NCBI GenBank assembly: GCA_028095005.1
Contig: CM051459.1
Coordinates: 276,353,229 to 276,417,228, forward strand
Direction: 5' to 3'
DNA: 64,000 bases
From: Rhynchospora pubera
Lineage: Eukaryota > Streptophyta > Magnoliopsida > Poales > Cyperaceae
Below are positions 32,233 to 45,100 of this stretch, piece by piece. The notes under the pieces are model-generated. The model was given only the letters and a program-made list of their open reading frames with translations, did no database searches and was not told the DNA's origin. Position 1 is the stretch's first letter; each line of letters starts with the position of its first letter. Position numbers and translations under genes: made by a program.

Positions 32233-35200
32233 ATGGGGCTGCTCCAATCGATTCTCGGGAGAACCGGGAGGCGATTCATGAAGCGAAAGGATGGTGATTC
32301 TGGCGAACGCGGTTCGATTTCTCTCTCAATTTCTTGTCTTTTTTCTATTCTCTTCTCGTACGTACCATTTTGAGCAAAACGCAAAGAAAAGATGAGGCTT
32401 TTTGTTGTTTTCCCCTCATTTTAGTTTGATAAAGTAATAAAGTTGATGCTTTTTTGCGTGATTTTCATTTTTGATGTATTTCTTTTCTCAATTAGTGAGG
32501 AAATAGGCAGCGATCGGATTTATTTTTATCAGTATTTAGGTTTTGGTATATTTGGGGTTTTAGCACTTCCCCTTCTATAAAGTTATATGTATTACTAATT
32601 ACTAATTTAATTTGTAAATGCCAACAACTTATTTGGGGCTATTGTGGTTTATTACATCAAAATACCTTCCTCTACTGAAACAATTGAAACATAATTGTTT
32701 GTTTTATACATTTTTTTTTCCTTATTTCATCCTTTGATTGCTATATGAGTGTGCAAGCCAACCCCTCCATTGTCTAGAAATTTCTTCAACAGAATTTAAT
32801 GCGGTTACTATTTTTGGGTATAATACAGTCCCCGTTGTTCGTGTCAGGTAACTGACACCATTTACAACTGTACTATCGCATGAATCATGTAATAATTTCA
32901 GGGGCAAAATGGTCATAGCTTATGAACTGGTAGTTGGCTTGGAACTAGAAGATTCGTTTTATACAGCTGATTTTGGGTTTTGTTTTGTTATTTAGTTTGC
33001 TTTTACTCTACCCTTCTGAAATATCTTACCAATGGCTTTCTATTTTTAACAAAAAGAGGTATATATTTAGCTAAATGGTTGAAAAAGAAAAATTTTAGCT
33101 TGTAATTAGACATTTCTTCAGCTCTGAGCTGGTGTGTCCAAACACTGAAGGAATGGCAATAGGAAGCACTGAATTGAATTCTAATGGTAAATTCCATCCC
33201 GCTCCCTTACAAAATTTGTCATTTAGGGTGTGAATCAAGTAGAGTTTGATTATTTTTTTTAATATGTAATAATGGACCTCTTTGTTAACTCCTTTATTCC
33301 AAGTCTTGTTTTTCCTTCTTCTTCAATAAAAAGGAAAATTTAATGTAGGATTCCTATTGTCCATTGTTATGGTATAAACTATCTGGTTAAATCAGTCAGT
33401 AGGAATGGCAATAAGAGAACAGCTTTGAAGTTGTTCCATTTCAATGCCTAAATTTTAAAATTTTCTTATCTTAGTTCTTATATTTATAGAACCAAAAATT
33501 TCCTATGCAAGCATTTTTGTCTAGTAATGCTGAGGCTATATCATTGCTATCTTAACTTTAATTTACTAAAAATATGAATATGCTAAGATATATCACATGG
33601 TTTACATGTCTGCAAATCAACTTTCCTCGTTGTCCACTCACTTGGTTCTTGCTTATTTCTAAGTTGTCTATGGTTACTCTCTTATATTCTTTTCATTTTT
33701 CCTGACATTTTCATTCTAATTTTTGCAATTTTGCCGTTGTGCTTATTCTCTTTTTTCTGTTCTATTCACATAAGATCATAACAAAGTAAAGTCCTTCTCC
33801 AACTTGAGTGGCACTGCCAATTAGAAAAACTGGGTTCTAAGGTGATGGAACTCCACCTATTACAAAAAGGAGAAGGAACTTTATGGAAACTACTGATATT
33901 GGAGTCCATATAGGCTAGAAGAACAATATTATTTGATTGGCATATGAATTTTCACTGTAATAGATGAAAGAACAAAATATTTATGCTTTCATTCTCTACT
34001 CCAACAGGTAGGGCACTGGAGGAGCTGAGGGGATTATTGTACAATGAAATGCATACATCGGAAGGTGCAAAGAGGCAGCAACAGAGAATATGCGGGCCTG
34101 TTGTGGCCATGTCATTTAATTTTGTAGTTGCTGTCAGTATAATCATGGCTAACAAACTGGTAAGATTTTATTTTAATTTAACGAAGTGCTATTTATTTTT
34201 CTAAAGGTAGCCTCTGTCCAACTTAGTATAACTCATGGGTCTTGCCACCCATACCAGCCCTTTCATGATGAAGCAGTCCTATTGTACAAGTGCTTGGTTT
34301 GTATGCTTTTTTTCTGGTGCCTTGCTCTTTGAAGCTTAGTTTAGGCTTAAATACATAATTGATGGTTATTGTAGGTTAAATGATGTAAATATAGGACTAA
34401 TTAGATAATTCTGATGTGAGTTCCAATTGTAACTTGTTGCTATTTGGGATAGATCTGGTTAAATTTAAAATTTGTTATTTGACAAAATAATGTACAATTT
34501 TATGTGCAGGTAATGGGAAGGGTTGGGTTTAACTACCCCGTAGCTCTTTCACTGATCCATTATGCTGTTGCATGGTTGTTAATGGCCTTACTTAGAGCTT
34601 TTTCATTATTGCCAGTGGCACCACCTTCCAAAAGTACCCCTTTCTCCTCCCTATTTCTATTAGGTGCAGTTATGTCTCTCTCCACAGGCCTGGCAAATAT
34701 TAGCTTAAAACATAACAGGTATAATTTAATTTACTTTATGAAGCAAGCCCCTACATTATTGCAAAATTGTATGAATTTCCCGCACTTCCAGTATCCCATA
34801 AATGCACAATTTTTTGTTGGAGGAAAAATGGTTGCTGCCTTCTTTTATTTTCTAGTATTTCCCTATTGCTGTAGGAACTTTTTTGTGTGTAACGTTTCAA
34901 TGAAAGTCTTTTATGAGAAATGGTGTATTCTGCAAACACTACGAAGATGCAGGCTTTTTTTTTTTTGTGCAATTTGTGGGTAAATAATTGGGGCTTTTCT
35001 GACAGTTATCTTATATTATACATATATTTTTCCCCTGATAATCTTAAAATTTGTTTCAGAGTATCATGCACAAAAAAAGTGCATTTCTGCTGCCCTATAT
35101 TTGTGAAATGGAGTACATTAATTTTTATAAAGGAAATGGAGAAAAATTTCCCTATATTTCTCATTGTTATTGCGATGTTCCATTAATACCGCAATTACTC

Positions 35201-38091
35201 CCCTATTTTCCCCACTTTATTCCACAATGTTCAACTTGGTGTGAATTTGATTTTGACCAATTAAGCTTTAGCTGACAAGCAAAAAAAAAAAAAGAAAAAA
35301 AGAAATGGATTTGGACGAAACCAAACTGTAATAAAGAATTATTTTTGTCAATATGCATCACTCATGGCTTCATGCTGATACTAGATACTAGATGAGGCAT
35401 CATGTTAGGTCATTACCTTAGTAGGGTTACATATGATATTCATCATTGCCCTAAGATTATATGAGACATTATTAGTTATACCAGATTCTATGCAATTTAT
35501 GAGATTTTATGTGTGCAGGAATAGAACTTCCCTAATACGTTGTTTGTTTGGTTCTTGCAGCATAGGATTTTATCAGATGGCAAAAATTGCAGTAACACCT
35601 ACAATTGTGCTAGCTGAGTTCATGATTTTGAAGAAAAGAGTGTCTTTGAAAAAGGTAACAAGTTTGCAACAAAATTGTATCCTGTCATACCCTTTTATTC
35701 CAGTCGACGTGTCAATTGGCATGATAAGGTTTAAATCTTGTCCTTTATTGGCTAAAATTGGACATTTAGGCTGTGCTCCAGAATGACGAATAGGGAGTAA
35801 GAGGGGTGGGAAGGTAAGGGGTGCCCAGGATTATGTAATACCGAAATCGGGGTGTAGCTATTGGGGATTAACTCTTTGTAAGAACACTTTCTCTCTCACC
35901 TCATCTCATCTCCCTTTATTCCTCCTTATATCTGATCTGGAGCGAGTCACAGCTCACAGGAAGATGAAGTCTTAATCCCTGTCCGTCACCTCATCCCCTC
36001 TCCCCTCTGAGATCGAGTTATGGAGCACAACCTTAAGGGTTGAAAATTAAACAAAAAGATCTTAAGATTGGTGAATTCATACCTGGTCTACCTATAAGAA
36101 TAAAGTGTCCTTATAGACCAACATTCGATGCTCTACTATGGTTTCACAGCTGCAAAAGAGTCTTGAAATTTGTTAAATTTATACCTGCTGTTATGCAGTT
36201 TGTTTCGAATACAACCCAAATGTCCAACCAAGAGCCAACAAATGAAAAAATCATCTAAACCTGCCACTTCCAAACAATGTTAAATTACATATTTCTCTAT
36301 GCAGGTTATAATACTGGGTGTAGTCTCTGCCGGTGTGGCAGTGGCGACTGTGACGGACTTAGAGTTTAACTTGTTTGGTGCATGTGTTGCACTGGCTTGG
36401 GTTGTCCCAAGTGCGATAAATAAAATCTTATGGTCAAACATGCAACAAACTTCCAATTGGACAGCTCTGGCGTAAGCTCTTTGTCTTTTTTTTTTCCTTC
36501 TTATTTTTTTACTTAAGTTACCATTTGTCGCCTCATCGAATCTACCAACTAGAGAATGTGTGTATGGTTGATCTCTTGTATTCTATCTGACAGTAACTGA
36601 AGAATGGACATATAATCTAAACTCAGTTGGGGTATGTGACGAACCAGCTCCCTTATAATTAGGGCGGACGAGGGTGGGGGGTGGGGTCTTTTTAGGATGA
36701 GATAAAATGTCACAATTTTGGCAATCATCAAAAGTAGCTCTTAGTTTTGAATTCAGACATTTGAAGTGTGATATATACTCTATATATATCATGCACGTAA
36801 AAATGGTGAAATTCAATGCAAGCTTTACCATTTATAGAAAAACTTGGAGTTTGCAATGGTCGTGTATACCAAATGGTATTTAAATTACATGCAATTTGGT
36901 GCACAACTGATCTATATGGACGACGATACGTCTATAAACTTTTTCTTGCTGTGTATTTTTTTTACTTAATTTGAAAAATATTGTCAAGATTATTAGTAAT
37001 CCTATAATTAATTTAACTTTTATCTGAACTTTAAACCAAATTCAACCACCAGTGATGCAAAGGTTGTTTAGTTTGATATTTCAATAGTACAAAAAAGAGG
37101 AAGTAATTTCTATTCGTAATAAATGGGTTACATTCAGGAAGGCTGCTTGCATGATTATAATTTTTTTTTATAATTCCTTTAACAGGTTAATGTGGAAAAC
37201 AACTCCTATTACAGTGTTTTTCTTCATGGTTTTAATGCCTCTGCTGGACCCACCTGGCATATTCGCATTCAGTTGGAACCTGAACAGTACCTCTGCTATT
37301 TTTATCTCTGCCATTTTCGGATTTTTACTGCAATGGTCTGGGGCTCTAGCACTTGGGTAATAGAAACCATCTTAAATTTTAGTTAATTGCACTAAAAATG
37401 CAAGTTTACAATATACAGATTACTTTTCAATAGAAACCATCTTGAATGTTCCTTAGAGCATTGCACTGAGAATGCTAGTTTATTCCTTATTCACGCATAG
37501 GGTTATCCATTCAGTCGGTTCAGTTCAATCTGAACTAAGTCTGTTCAAACTAATTTTTGTTCGGTTTGTGTGAAAATATATTAAACCAACTGAATAATTA
37601 TATCAAATGAATTGAAATTCTTATCCATACATATATGTATTAACTCAATAAATGGGTAACATCACAATATTAATGTAATATGCTGATGGCGATGATCATG
37701 TGGCACCACCCATTTATTATTTCACATAATAATGGTGTCTGCTACTCATATTCATAAATTCTTTGTTTCATTTTTGCTGTTTTAAATCATGAATTCTGAT
37801 TTTATTTTATTTTACTTTTAACTTAGTGCAACTTCTGCCACATCTCATGTGGTGCTCGGCCAATTCAAAACTATTGTAATCATGCTAGGTGGATATATTT
37901 TGTTCAATTCCGACCCGGGACCTGTTAGCCTTTGTGGAGCCTTTGTTGCTCTATGTGGGATGTCTTATTACACATATCTCAACTTACACAGTCCCATGGA
38001 GTCAGGGGCGCAAACAAGCAAGCTTCTAAAGCTCAAGACCATTGAAGATGGTGAAAACCATGCTGATACAAAGACAGTTGATTCTGTTTGA
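32233..38091 (+). CDS. Nucleotide-sugar transporter, UGNT1-like (TPT/DMT family)
   Basis: Seven coding exons join in phase to 378 aa: 32233-32311, 34008-34159, 34510-34718, 35561-35654, 36305-36471, 37186-37356, 37827-38091, all with GT-AG introns. The N terminus (MGLLQSILGRTGRRF) is cytosolic and basic. From AMSFNFVVAVSIIMANKL onward there are about ten hydrophobic segments of a drug/metabolite-type transporter. Conserved blocks include SLKHNSIGFYQMAKIAVTPT, TDLEFNLFGACVALAWVVPS and SHVVLGQFKT. It most resembles, from memory, the plant clade containing the Golgi UDP-GlcNAc transporter UGNT1, so exchange of a nucleotide sugar for its nucleotide monophosphate across Golgi membrane is the likely role; substrate is not certain. 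The C-terminal tail is hydrophilic. No lesions were seen. Intron 4 carries a MITE. Confidence 0.88.
35769..36032. mobile_element. Tourist-like MITE in transporter intron 4
   Basis: 264 bp with tips GGCTGTGCTCCAGAATGA and, reverse-complemented, GGTTGTGCTCCATAACTC. TTA flanks both ends (35,766-35,768 and 36,033-36,035), the duplication typical of PIF/Harbinger MITEs. Confidence 0.8.
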
Positions 38092-38789
38092 CCTCTTTTC
38101 TGTTCAATTCATCTTCTATTTTTTCATTGTTGTTCTGTTAGGCAATTTTGGTTAGTGGCCGTTGTTTATTGATTGCTTTCAGATTAGTGTAGATAAAACA
38201 GTGTATTCAGGATGCTTTTCCAAAGGGAATGAAATAAGCTCTCCCCTTGTAATTCTTTCTAGTTTCTTTTATAGGAGTAATCTTTTGGAGCACAAATTGG
38301 TTGAAAAGATGTCCTTTTAAAACGTTCTATAACAGAATTTTATGAACCCAAAAAATGGATAGAAAATTTCAACTCAATCCATGATTTGTAATTGGAATAT
38401 AAATGCAATGTAGATTATATATATACTGGCAGTTGATGCATGATACTTATTACTTTCAATGGTATGTTTTTCCTATTCCATAGAAAAATTGCACTTGATT
38501 ATGGGCGGAGCCACAAGTGTGCTTCATTTCGAAGTGTTTTAGCGTGGAAGATAATTAATTAAAACGTTAGAAATGTGTATTAAATTTAAAGTACTATATT
38601 TCTTTTTTTTTTCCTACGCCTTTTTACCACTTCATTGGTTAATTTAAAGCGCTATTGTCAAGTACATATAATTTACCATTATTTAAGATATATTTTACTA
38701 AAACTTTTCCTTGTCAAACACAAGGTAATCGGACATAACAATACAGAAAAAAAAAATTATGAATTTAGATAGGCTGAGTTATTAATTAA
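38092..38789. other. Transporter 3' UTR and spacer
   Basis: The first 150-200 bp are probably 3' UTR. The rest is AT-rich without recognised features. Confidence 0.5.
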
Positions 38790-38957
38790 GGGGCCGTTTG
38801 GATGGGTTGGGAATTGGGGGAATAGCCAATTCTAGGCATAAATTTATTGGGAAGTGTGTAACTTTGTGAAGAGTTTGGATTGTTTATAATAAATTTGGCA
38901 TAAGAAATTTCGGGAATTTGCAATTCCCATCTATTCCAACCTCATCCAAACGCCCCC
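38790..38957. mobile_element. MITE with shared core, upstream of NOP2 (copy E)
   Basis: 168 bp; tips GGGGCCGTTTGGATG...CATCCAAACGCCCCC with TAA on both sides (38,787-38,789 and 38,958-38,960). Its interior holds TTGGGAAGTGTGTAACTTTG followed by TGAAGAGTTTGGATTG, shared with four other MITEs in the window. It ends about 200 bp before the NOP2 ATG. Confidence 0.88.
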
Positions 38958-39013
38958 TAAAAGATGAAATAAAAGAAGAAAAACTGAAAGATAGGAGAAC
39001 TATAGGAAGTAAC

Positions 39014-39109
39014 AGGCCCAATAAAAGGCCCAACAAGACTCAAGACAACCTAATACTCTCTCTAACCACTAACAAAGGTCTCTCAAATTTGGGGTTTAAG
39101 CTAGGGTTT
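39014..39109 (+). promoter_or_regulatory. NOP2 promoter: two site II motifs and a telo-box
   Basis: AGGCCCA occurs at 39,014-39,020 and 39,026-39,032, and TAGGGTTT (telo-box, reverse) at 39,102-39,109, all within 145 bp of the ATG. Site II motifs plus telo-box are the known signature of plant genes for ribosomal proteins and ribosome biogenesis, bound by TCP-type factors and telomere-repeat-binding proteins. This fits the role of NOP2. Confidence 0.65.
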
Positions 39110-39157
39110 TCTCTCCTCTCGCGCCAGCCCCCGCTCTCGTTCTCTCCAGCTGTTGCC

Positions 39158-42100
39158 ATGGCGAAGAATCAGCGAAAGGGGAATAAAACCCTAAAGCCTA
39201 ACGGTAAGCCAAGTAAGGAGACAAAGAACAACCCAAAGGAGGATATCCTCGCCTCAGACTCCGATCTCGAACCTGAACTGGAAGAACTGAAAGGAGATGA
39301 AGAAGAAGAAGAAGAAGCGTCCGATATGGATGAGGAGCAATCTCTTTCGGACGATGCCTCATCTGATGATGAACCTATTAAGGATGATTTCCTCGGAGGA
39401 AGTGATGAAGGTGGAGAGCGTTTAATATCTTTCTCCCTCTTAAATTTGTTTTTGTTTTTTTAGGGTTTACACGCAAAAAAAAAAATACAATGAGGTTAAA
39501 GTGGTTGGTATTTAGTGTGATTTATTGCAGTAAATTATTCTGCTACTTACCTGGTTTTCCTCAATTTAGTCTGTCACTAAAATTGTATCTGATGGCACCA
39601 GTATTCTTGTATTTGCAATCAGCACACCCACCATTTCGATTTGTTTTTAAACACTGCCAAAGCTTGAAAATTGTTGTCAAATTCAGCTGAAATATAATTA
39701 ATTATCTGCAACCTTTTTAATTGATCTCAGCTGTATATATTAGAATAGCAAAATGCGACCTTAATTACCAGTAAAGACGTTTTGCTTTATTTTAGTCCAA
39801 TTTTTGTTCATGGAGAAAACCTGTCAGTATTTTAGGGAAAGACTGATACCATTGCACTATGCTAATTTTCAGAAAACTTTGTTTAACTGGCAGAAGTAAT
39901 ATTACTTGTCAGCTATGTTGCACGGGTGCGGGTATCGTATCAGTTACGATGCGGGTGCGGGGATTCGGTATTTTTCAAAAAGTTAGGATACGGAAATATA
40001 TATAAAATAATAATAAAATCACATTTATATCAAATTATATAATTTTTTTTATAGTTCATTTCGAGAGGCACCGGTACGTACCGGAATTCTTAATCATTTC
40101 GAGAACACCCGGAGGGGGAGAGGGAGACCAAGATTGACATGGGAAGAAGCGGTGAAAAGAGACCTTAAAGAATGGAACGTCTCCAAGGAGTTGGCGATCG
40201 ATAGGAGCGCTTGGAAGTTAGCAATTCAAGTACCGGAGCCATGACGTAGAAACTTAGGGGTAGGAGCGATGCCATAGGTTTGTAGGTCCCTCTATTAGGT
40301 CACAGTCGAGGTCTAGGTTTCTACTATTACTATTATTATTAGAGGTATTATTATTAGTATGGCTAGTCTTATTATTAGTATTTTTAGGTTTTGTATTTTT
40401 TGTTCTTGGTTGTGTTCTCTTGTTGGGTTTCTTTCTAGCCTACCCCAACTTGTTTGGGACAAAAGGCTTAGTTGTTGTTGTTTTGTTGTTTTTTTATAGT
40501 TCAACTACCACTATAGTGTATCCAACCCAAAAATATATTCAAAACATACTTAAAAAAATGAATCCAACACATATCTTGACGAATTTAGATCAAATCCATC
40601 AATCAAACACATTAAAATATTATGATTCATCGCGTGGAGTATCGGTGAGAATCACACAAAAATTGGTATCGGATACCGGTGCGATACGGGTGCGGCGGTA
40701 TTTTAGAAGTATCCGTGCAACATAGCTTGTCAGTTGCCGTGTGCAAATGTTCTAAGATTTTTAAGCTATTTGCAAAATACTAGTAGCTTTTTGTATATGG
40801 TATTTTCAATTTTTTGCTAACTGTTTTCCAGAAGTAGAGGAAATGGAATCTGATTCAGAAGAGTCAGATTTGGAAGCAAAATCAAGGGCACTTGATGAAG
40901 CAAAAGCAAGAGCAGAAGAAGATGCAATAGCAGATATGGAGACTAACATAAAGGGAGAAAGTGATGATTTTAGGCTTCCAACTGAAGAGGTTTAATTTTA
41001 TTACTATCCAGCTTAAGTGATCGAATTTTGTTTTCTGCATACTGGCAATCTGGTTTTGTTGTGATTTTGGCCGAACTGCTGGGAGATATTATTTCTATTC
41101 CCTTATTGGACATTAGTTCTATTTCAATGTGGGAATCACCCTCTGGAGCTTGTTAACCTCAGAATTGAATTTTTCTACTTGTTCCTTGTTTCATTTTTGT
41201 GTACCTACATTAGTTCTATTTTAGCTTTCTGCTGGGCTATCTGGCAGGACTAAAGGCATTGTTGTTGTTGTTGAAGGAAAAACAAATCATTTCAAATATC
41301 GTCGATTCAAGTGTCATTTAAGGGGTAGAAACCAAATTATTGATTTATGCTGGCTTCTTGAGAGCAACTAATTGCTTCGTAATATCGAGAATTCTTAGAG
41401 AAGTCTTTCTTGTGAATAACGAATTAATTTTTCCTTGGAAATGTGTTTATTGTATGTAGTTTCTTGCTATTTTGAGTTATACAGAATATTGTTTATCAAC
41501 CCCTTTTAGTTTTTATAATTTTTTTATCTCATAATATGGTTCTTTTTTTTTAATTCTAGACAATTTTATGCTATAATATGTTTCTTTTTAAATTAAAGGA
41601 GCAAAAGGAAGAAGCATTGATGCCCCCCAACCTTCAAAATCTTCAAAGAAGAATAAAAGAGAGTATGTATTTCTACATCAACTATAGTAGTGGTGCTGAA
41701 AATGTAAAAATATGGTGTGCCTAAAAAAGAGTCATTTGTATCATGTGTGCTTCCCCTAAAAAACGTAATCCTATGTATGCCTCTCTTGTGTGTATACTTT
41801 AACAGATGCTCACAGTTCCTTTCCTTCCATACTATCTCTGCAAAGGTGGGGAAAGAAAAGAAAAATTTTGGCATTTTATTTAATTATTTGAACAGAGGTG
41901 GACATTTTTTTTAAGATGTGATATATTTTGAAGAATATATGAAATATGTTTCATTTACAGTGCACACATCTTATTTTGAATTTTTATATTTGTATGGCTT
42001 ATTTGATTTGTCCCACCATTGTATTTAACTAATCATTTTTATTCACTTTATTAGATATTGATGAATTTTCCTATGGGAATACTTTGTGCAGTTGTACGTG

Positions 42101-45100
42101 TGCTCTCTAATTTCAAAGCTCTGAGGCAAGAAGGGGTTCCTAGGAAGAAATATGTTGACCAGCTTAAGGCAGATTTAATGTCTTATTATGGGTACAACGA
42201 TTTCCTCATTGAGGCTCTTATTGAGGTATATATTTTCTCTTATTTGATTATTGGATTAAATTGCATATTCTTCCTCAAATTTGTAGCAACTTTTGGGTTC
42301 ATCCAGATAGCAATAAGGGCAATCAATTATGAGAAAATCTAGCATGACCTATTAATTTTTCCTCTCCTTATATAGATGTTTTCTGTGGTGGAGCTACTTG
42401 AGCTTGTGGAGGCTTTTGAAAGGAAACCTCCAGAAACTTTACGTACAAATACTTTAAAGGTATGCATCTACAGGTGCCTAATTTTGCAGGGACTGTCCTG
42501 ATGGAAAGTTGTTTGTCTGTTACTTATATAATAATACTTTTCTTTTATATTATAGACCCGGAGAAGAGATCTTGCTGGTATTTTGCTAAACCGTGGAGCC
42601 AATTTAGATCAAATTGGAAAGTGGTCAAAGGTATAAATTATTTAAATTGTTGTACTGTAAAAAGTTTTCTGATGGAAATTTCTTGTGGTTGTAGATTACA
42701 GACAGTATGTTCTTTTAATAATTGATTTTATTTTGTATTGAGTCTGCTGATCATGGGTGACAAAAATACTAGGTTGGATTGGTTGTGTATGACTCTCAAG
42801 TTCCAGTTGGTGCAACCCCTGAATACATGGCTGGGCACTACCTTGTAAGTTCATTTTTAAACAAATATCTTTTAATTATAAACCAGATCAAACATGTTTA
42901 GCCATGCAAATGATAATTAAGCTTTATTTATTTTTCTTCTCATTCTTTGTGCAGAAACAAGGTGCGAGTTCTTTCTTACCTGTCATGGCGCTTGCTCCTC
43001 AGGAGAAAGAGAGGATTGTTGATATGGCGTAAGAGATTTAGTTTTTCTTGGGATAACTTCATATGCGCCCTGCACAGCCATGAAATGTCAACTATACCCT
43101 TCAAAATGACAAGCATTAGATTTTTTAGCTTGATTTTGTACTGAAAAATATACTGACAATAAATCTGATTTCTGTTATAGAATGGAAGGTAGTTTTGGTC
43201 TTTGTTTCTTATTTTATGTAGGTCCATAATTGAGGTACTTTGAGATTTGGTCCAGATGCATATGAAATTGATAATTCTTTTGTTGCAAATTTTGACATTA
43301 CATGCCACATAAAAAATGGTCCATGACTCTTATATTTTGCAAATTTTGCACACTGCATGCACACACTAATCGTCTTTTCTTCAGATATATTTCTTGATCA
43401 CACTTAAGTTATTGTCTGTAAATTGCAGTGCTGCCCCTGGTGGTAAAACAACATACATTGCTGCTCTGATGAAGAACACTGGTAAGATAATTCCAAATAT
43501 TATGTATCTTAATAGGAGATGAGCATGAAGATTGACATTTTCAATTCATGTTGTTTGCTCAGGAATAGTATATGCAAATGAGCTTAATGAAAAGAGGTTA
43601 CATGGTCTACTTGGAAATATACATCGCATGGGTGTCACGAATGCTATAGTTTGCAATTACGATGGCAAGGAGGTACTCAAGTGGCCTCCCATTTCTTTCT
43701 GTTATGTATTTTTTTTCCTTTGATGGGGTGGAGGCCTTAACTGCTCCACAAATTTAATATTGTATCCAGCCCTGTTGTATGGGAATATTGTCCATGCAAA
43801 CCACACCCCAATGAATAGGAATATCATACATAACAAAAATACTATCTTTTCCTCGTTGCATTGCCATAATTAGTAAAAAGCATACGAGATGCATCTTGTT
43901 TTACGTGCACAGAGTACTTTAATGCATAGAAGTTGAATCTTAAAGTGTATCGTGTATCGTAGTATTTAGAATCGTATCGTATATAGTATCAAATTGTTTA
44001 AGATACGCTATGCTATTATTGAAAGCAAGTAAGTATCCAACATATATAATGAGCTATTTTCATTAAAAGAAAGTCATAATATCACACTTTATCATTATAA
44101 TCGTTTGGTAATTCTAGCATCATTAGATGTGGTGTATGAATATTACCTATCTTAAATATCATAATGTATAATATGTAAAAATTATTAATAATTATATATT
44201 ATAAACTACATAATCTGTATAAATTATACTCATTTTAAATTATTATTTATTATAATGTATAATATATTTATTTTATGTATAAATTATTAATCATTATATT
44301 TAATAATATTATAATTTATAATTTGTATAAATTTTAATTATTATATTGTATAACATGTATGAATTATTATTATTATGCTAATAATATATTGTATAATCTA
44401 TGAAGAATTATTATCATTACATTGTATAATATTGTATTGTAGAATTTGTATAAATTATTATTATCATTATTCTACTACTAATTTCTTATAATTTATATAA
44501 ATTATTATCATTGTTAGTATGTATAATTCGTATATTTTATTAGAATTTATTATTATAAATTATTATTTAAATATTTTTTTAGATATTAACTGATTGTTTA
44601 CTTAATTTTACAAAAATAAATATTAATGTGCAATATACGAAATTTTTTTAGCAGCAATCGTATCATTCGATTCAACCGATACTTGTGATATACAGGCACG
44701 GTTCGCATCACTGGCCTGTTGAGTCGTAATGAACTGTACGTAGGATTTCAACTTCCATGCTTTAATGTGTTGCAGGAGAATTACTGTTTACAAGTGCTGT
44801 GCTTTCTAGTTGATATTTGATGTTGATGGAAATGCATCGGCAATCATTAATGTTTAAAACTAAAACTTTCTGTTTGATTGGTTGTATGTTGTATTCTTTT
44901 TCAGCTACCTACTGTTCTTGGTTTGCATTCAGTGGATAGAGTATTGTTGGATGCTCCTTGCACTGGTACAGGGGTACGTTGGTACTTGGCTTTTTAGTTC
45001 CTTCCGTTCAAAAAGTTTTTTTTGTTTATTTACTTCTGTTTAAAATGTATTTTTTATAGACTTGATTTGCTCTGATATTTCTAATTTTGTTTTTGATGGT

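Noticed and set aside
41262..41275. TTG repeat in NOP2 intron 2 as a third RTE tail
   Set aside because: No CCCCAACTTGTTTGGGAC box or target duplication next to it; simple repeat only.
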